A DNA stretch of 12,505 bases. Source: Cephalothrix simula (taxonomy: Eukaryota; Nemertea; Palaeonemertea; Archinemertea; Cephalotrichidae). Each line of letters starts with the position of its first letter. The first letter of the stretch is position 1. Of the stretch, positions 8,922 through 12,505 are shown one piece after another. The position numbers were made by a program, and so were the translations under genes. The notes under the pieces are model-generated. The model was not told where the DNA came from. It worked only from the letters and a program-made list of their open reading frames with translations, and ran no database searches. The stretch spans positions 1-12,505 of the forward strand of contig JAXIUW010061118.1 in the NCBI GenBank assembly GCA_035591015.1, read 5' to 3'.

Positions 8922-11900
8922 TTAATGAATCCTAGATTTACGCAATGATTGGCCATGATTAGGCACAATTTGGTTCCTTGCAACTAAGGTTCTGTATTCA
9001 TCATCATTTAATGTAATTGGCGGTCTGTCAACATCTCTGAATGGTTGAAAATCATTGTCAAGGGGAGCACCAAGTAAACCATATTGTTTATGATTACTAG
9101 TAATTTCACTACTATCAGAATCATTGTCACTATTTTCTAATTCGGTATTTTGATCATTGTCACTGCGATCATCGAGATCGAATTCGTACTCACGATCAAC
9201 TATAACTTCATCATCATCGTCATCATCTTCATTTTTATCGCGATTATTATCCAGAAGTGTACTATTATCAGATAGTTCAATACATTCGCACTCCAGACAT
9301 CCGTTTGAATCAGCTTTAAATCCATGTCTACATATTCTAGTACACCTTATCGGTGGGCACGGGTTTTTAACACAATTACAAGTCTCGCATCCATCAGAAC
9401 CTAGAGACCTCCCATTAGGACATACATTTTTGCATTTTAATAAAGGACACAATGTAGCTCTTGTATTTGTCTTACAATTGCATGTAAGACAGTGATTTTT
9501 ATCAGACATGAATCCATTAGAACAAGATTTATTGCAGTCAAACCCACCGCAAGGGTTTGGATTACACTCAGCAATACTGCAGCCATTTTCATCTCTTTTA
9601 AATCCAAATAAACATGCTGTAAAGTCAAAAGAGGGATCAATATGCGGACATAGTGCTAAAGGAGAAGGTTCTTTTCTACAGGAGCAGATTACGCATCCAT
9701 CTTTACCAATTTGGTAACCATAACTACATTTCTTTGTACAGTTAAAAGGAGAACAAGGCCCGGCGTTGCATTCACATCCTCTGCAGCCATTGTAATCCCT
9801 TCTGATTCCATAAACACAATTATTAACATATGTGTGACATTTTACTAACGGACACGTGTTTATTTCAACAATAGGCTTGCATTCGCATTGTTTACAGCCT
9901 CGGTAATCCTTTACATAACCGTTAACACATTTCTTAGCACATGATGGCATTTCTGGACAAGTTGGACTGTTGCATCCTGAAATAATGCATCCATTTGCAT
10001 CTCGTTTATATCCATATAAGCATTTTGTAAAATCAAAGGCGGAATCATATGGTGGGCACTTAATATAAGGTTTAGGCTTTGACAGACAAGTACAAGTTGT
10101 GCAACCATTCTCATCAACAACATAACCATACAGACACTTAGGACAATTGAAAACAGGACATCTGTTCCAGTTGCACTCACATCCTCTACATCCTTCATAA
10201 TTATATCTCATACCATAGACGCAGTTATTAACATATGAGTGACATTTAAACATCGGACATTGAAAATCCTGATAGTATTCTAGCGTTGCATTTTTACACT
10301 GGCATGTGTAACATCCGTTCGAGTCCCTCATTAGTCCGTAATAGCAACGTTTAGAACAGCTTATGCTTTGACAGGGTTTTGTTTTACAAGGACATATTGC
10401 ACAGCCATTGCTATCAACTTTGCGACCAAATTCACATCTGTTCGCACGTTCTTCGCATTCTAATGACGGGCATCTTGGAGCGGGTGCTGGTGATAGTGTC
10501 GTCATTGGTTCATCGATACCTTTATCTGGAATATCAGATTCATTATCAAGTATTTGGTAAGTTATATTCATAGATCCGGAGTTCTCATGTGGCAAACAAT
10601 CACATGTAATGCATCCATTAGCATCAAGAACATATCCGGTTTCACATTTGTTAGAACATCTGAATGACTCACAAGGGACTGAATTGCATTCACACTCCTC
10701 ACATCCAAACTTATCAAGCTTCCTCCCATATATACACTCTGACATATCTTCTGAACATCTTTTTAAAGAACAGTCCCGGCCAAATAATGTATCATCGCCG
10801 CTGCCATCACCTGATAATATTATGTCTTCTGGTCCTCCAGATAGAGTTGGTTTACAATGACAAATATGACACCCATCACTATCTTTTTCATATCCACCTT
10901 TGCACGTCAAATTGCAGTATTTATATTCACATCCTGTTTCAGCATGAGGATCTCGTTTACAGTTACAAGTTTCACATCCATTTTCATCTTCATATGATCC
11001 ATGCTTACATGGCCCAAATGAACAGTTTACAGGTGCGCAAATATTTCCACCTTTGGGCGCATGTTCAGGCACTTCCAAGCATTCGCAGATCCTGCAGCCA
11101 CCGGCATCAACTTTGAATCCATACGGACATTCTTCGTCGCATTCTGAATCCTCACAAATAGATTCTGGGGGTGCTTTGCATCTGCATGTATGGCATCCGA
11201 ATCTATCCTTGAATGACCCCAGACCGAGATCACATGGTCCACCTGGGCAAAATAGTAAACCACAAGACATCATTGGTCTAGCAGGACGTAAGCATTCACA
11301 TGTTTTACATCCTTCATTGTCAATTTCTGCTCCATAAAGGCATGGTCCATCCCAACAATTAAGATCAGGACACACACACTGACAGGTCTGACAGCCATTG
11401 TTGTCTAATTTATATCCTGCAGAACATGTATTGTTGCATTTAACCTTCTCACACTGTCGCGCAGTTATTTTAATTGGTTGTACTAGATTCATTGCACTCG
11501 GTTCCATCTTTTCTATACATTCACAAGATTGGCAGCCGAAAATATCTTTCTTATAACCATATGGACAATTTAGGCTGCAGTCAAGAAAAGTGCACTTATT
11601 AATGTCTTCTGATTTGCAATTGCATGAGTCACAACCGTTTCTATCCTTATGAAAACCTTCAGCGCAAGAAATATTACACTTTCTATCTGGGCATGAAGAA
11701 TTTCTTGGAGGCAATAGACAATCACATGTTGGACATCCACCTTCCATCTTTGATCCGAATGCACAAGCACCATCCCAGCATTCTAATGTAGGGCAAACAC
11801 ATTTACAAACTGGGCAACCATGTGCATCATGGTCGTGACCATGCCGACACGTTTCATTGCACTTAATGGGTGGGCATTTACGTTTATCGCTACAGTCACA

Positions 11901-12214
11901 AGTTGGGCAGCCATATTGGTTGGTCATATAGTAATTTGGGCATTTAATATCACACTGTAGTTCCTCACATTCACGCTGAGGTAAACCTTTACATCTACAA
12001 GTATCACAACCTTCTTTATCTTTTGCGTGACCATACACGCAGCTTCTAGAATCGCAGTCTAACAACGGGCAAGAAATCATTGGATAGGCCGGTCTCTTGC
12101 AGTCCAGAGTTTCGCAATTGTTTTCATCTAAGAAAGAGCCATACAGGCAGGGTCCATCCCAATGATGTAGAATAGGACATGAACTGTTCTCTTTAAAGTC
12201 ATATCCAACATTTT
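8922..12214 (-). CDS. Secreted protein with 27 antistasin-like domains (3' exon, partial gene)
   Basis: This exon, read from 12214 to the TAA at 8922-8924, encodes 1,097 residues without an intron. From 12179 to 9276 it is a continuous array of 27 cysteine-rich domains with the antistasin pattern C-x4-C-x3-C-x10-C-x2-C-x-C and the typical YGYxxDxxGCxxCxC core. Antistasin domains are known as serine-protease inhibitors in leeches and also occur in multi-domain extracellular proteins; which units here inhibit a protease cannot be read from the sequence. Three longer linkers follow domains 7, 13 and 15, and many N-glycosylation sequons agree with secretion. The last 117 residues are aspartate-rich, with a run of six Asp, and end in SLRKSRIH. 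There is no membrane anchor. The frame is open a little upstream of 12214, but the only ATG there (12239) would give an 8-residue lead (MLYVYYLV), too short for a signal peptide, and it sits in a good acceptor ending TTATCTTGTAG. So the exon is taken to start at 12214, with the true start beyond the window. Confidence 0.9.
9276..12179 (-). repeat. 27-unit antistasin-like domain array
   Basis: Units begin about every 27-36 codons (longer where a linker follows). Counting from the N-terminus, units start near 12179 (1), 11372 (9), 10259 (18), 9854 (22), 9449 (26) and 9359 (27). Most have six cysteines; units 1, 20 and 24 have four. Units 1, 5 and 9 share a variant first half with WDG before the third cysteine. 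Units 4 and 8 abut the next unit with no linker. Confidence 0.9.
9450..10259 (-). repeat. Two tandem 405-bp blocks, each of four antistasin-like domains
   Basis: Domains 18-21 (10259 to 9855) and 22-25 (9854 to 9450) are each exactly 135 codons long and match domain by domain. The first members share 23 of 33 residues (for example YVNNCVYG and GCRGCECN), and the third members share SFDFT/AFDFT plus the same missing cysteines. At the DNA level ttattaacatatg is shared at the same place in both blocks. This is an in-frame segmental duplication of a four-domain unit. Confidence 0.85.
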
Positions 12215-12346
12215 CTACAAGATAATAAACATACAACATAGAAGTTAATTGAATGAGCAAAAATATTATTATAAATATAAAAAAGGGCTTCTAAAATAAC
12301 AAGAAAGTATTGTACGTAAGTCGATTAGATTTTTTAAATAACCTAC
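12215..12346 (-). other. 132-bp intron of the antistasin-array gene
   Basis: On the minus strand the donor is GTAGGT (12346-12341) and the acceptor TTATCTTGTAG ends at 12215, with a branch-point-like ATTAAC upstream. The phase is 1: the split codon is G plus AA (Glu). This joins the upstream frame to the array frame without a stop. Confidence 0.6.
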
Positions 12347-12505
12347 CCAGCTGATTGGTGTTTTCTTGCTGTTCCTCAGTCGATTCACCAGTATCTGTCT
12401 CTTTTTCCTTGTTGTAAGCAATAAGAAGATAGATTGTTGCATTTCTTCTTTCGTTTTCATAATCACTTTCATAACTGCTAGCATTTCTTCTTTCGTTTTC
12501 ATAAT
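12347..12505 (-). CDS. Upstream exon of the antistasin-array gene (partial at the window edge)
   Basis: Read on the minus strand from the edge, one frame is open for all 52 full codons and ends in ...ENTNQL plus one base at the donor, exactly the phase the array exon needs. The peptide is acidic and hydrophilic (YENERRN repeats, then TDTGESTEEQQENTNQL) with a sequon NAT, and could be an extracellular linker before domain 1. A second open frame, starting MKTKEEM, runs through the same DNA but does not splice in phase and reads on into the intron. The link to the array gene is inferred from splice phase only. Confidence 0.5.
12439..12505 (-). repeat. 42-bp tandem repeat inside the upstream exon
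   Basis: A 25-base segment at 12439-12463 recurs exactly at 12481-12505, a period of 42 bp. In the chosen frame this is 14 codons (YENERRNASSYESD, then YENERRN again). The array may continue beyond the window. Confidence 0.85.

Noticed and set aside
9157-11337. Plus-strand open frames opposite the antistasin array
   Set aside because: They are shadows of the repeated cysteine codons on the other strand, rich in H and S from complementing Cys, Asp and Asn codons.
12215-12260. Extension of the antistasin-array frame to 12260 as a start with a signal peptide
   Set aside because: The codon at 12260 is TTG, not ATG. The only ATG (12239) gives an 8-residue lead, and this stretch looks like a 3' splice site with a branch-point-like sequence, so I treat it as intron.
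12269-12502. Minus-strand open frame starting MKTKEEM
   Set aside because: It overlaps the upstream exon in another frame and reads through a good donor site. The alternative frame splices in phase to the antistasin exon.
1-12505. CRISPR array, tRNA or rRNA genes, or viral replication genes
   Set aside because: I found no regularly spaced direct repeats, no cloverleaf with the usual box sequences, no rRNA stretch, and no polymerase, capsid or transposase motifs on either strand.

Overview
The window looks like AT-rich nuclear DNA of a multicellular invertebrate. It has GT-AG introns, small coding exons in long AT-rich introns, non-coding hairpin elements, and one secreted protein made of antistasin-type cysteine domains, a family known from leeches, Hydra, molluscs and other invertebrates. 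A marine lophotrochozoan such as a bivalve mollusc would fit, but I cannot fix the taxon from the sequence alone. Nothing suggests a bacterial, viral or organellar origin.

Layout. Positions 1-2051 are non-coding upstream DNA with no gene I can support. A plus-strand gene runs from 2052 to 7524. It has seven coding exons (2052-2488, 2794-2914, 3897-4106, 5735-5779, 5870-5944, 6694-6753, 7393-7524) that join in frame into a protein of about 359 residues. The protein is acidic, lysine-rich, charged and partly coiled-coil-like, and I do not recognise its family. Introns 2 and 5 carry candidate non-autonomous mobile elements with terminal inverted repeats and hairpins. Introns 3 carries two perfect short tandem duplications. 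Intron 6 holds a possible 3-nt microexon. Positions 7525-8921 are the non-coding stretch between two convergent genes.

A minus-strand gene occupies 8922 to the right edge and continues past it. Its main exon (12214 down to 8922) has no intron and encodes 27 tandem antistasin-like domains, followed by an aspartate-rich C-terminal tail of 117 residues. A second, upstream exon (12505 down to 12347) joins it in phase across a 132-bp intron and contains an in-frame 42-bp tandem repeat. The start codon and signal peptide lie outside the window.

The two genes converge tail to tail, and nothing shows that they act together. The strongest novelty is the antistasin-array protein. It shows nested internal duplications, including an exact 405-bp, four-domain block pair, and paired loss of the same two cysteines in three domains.
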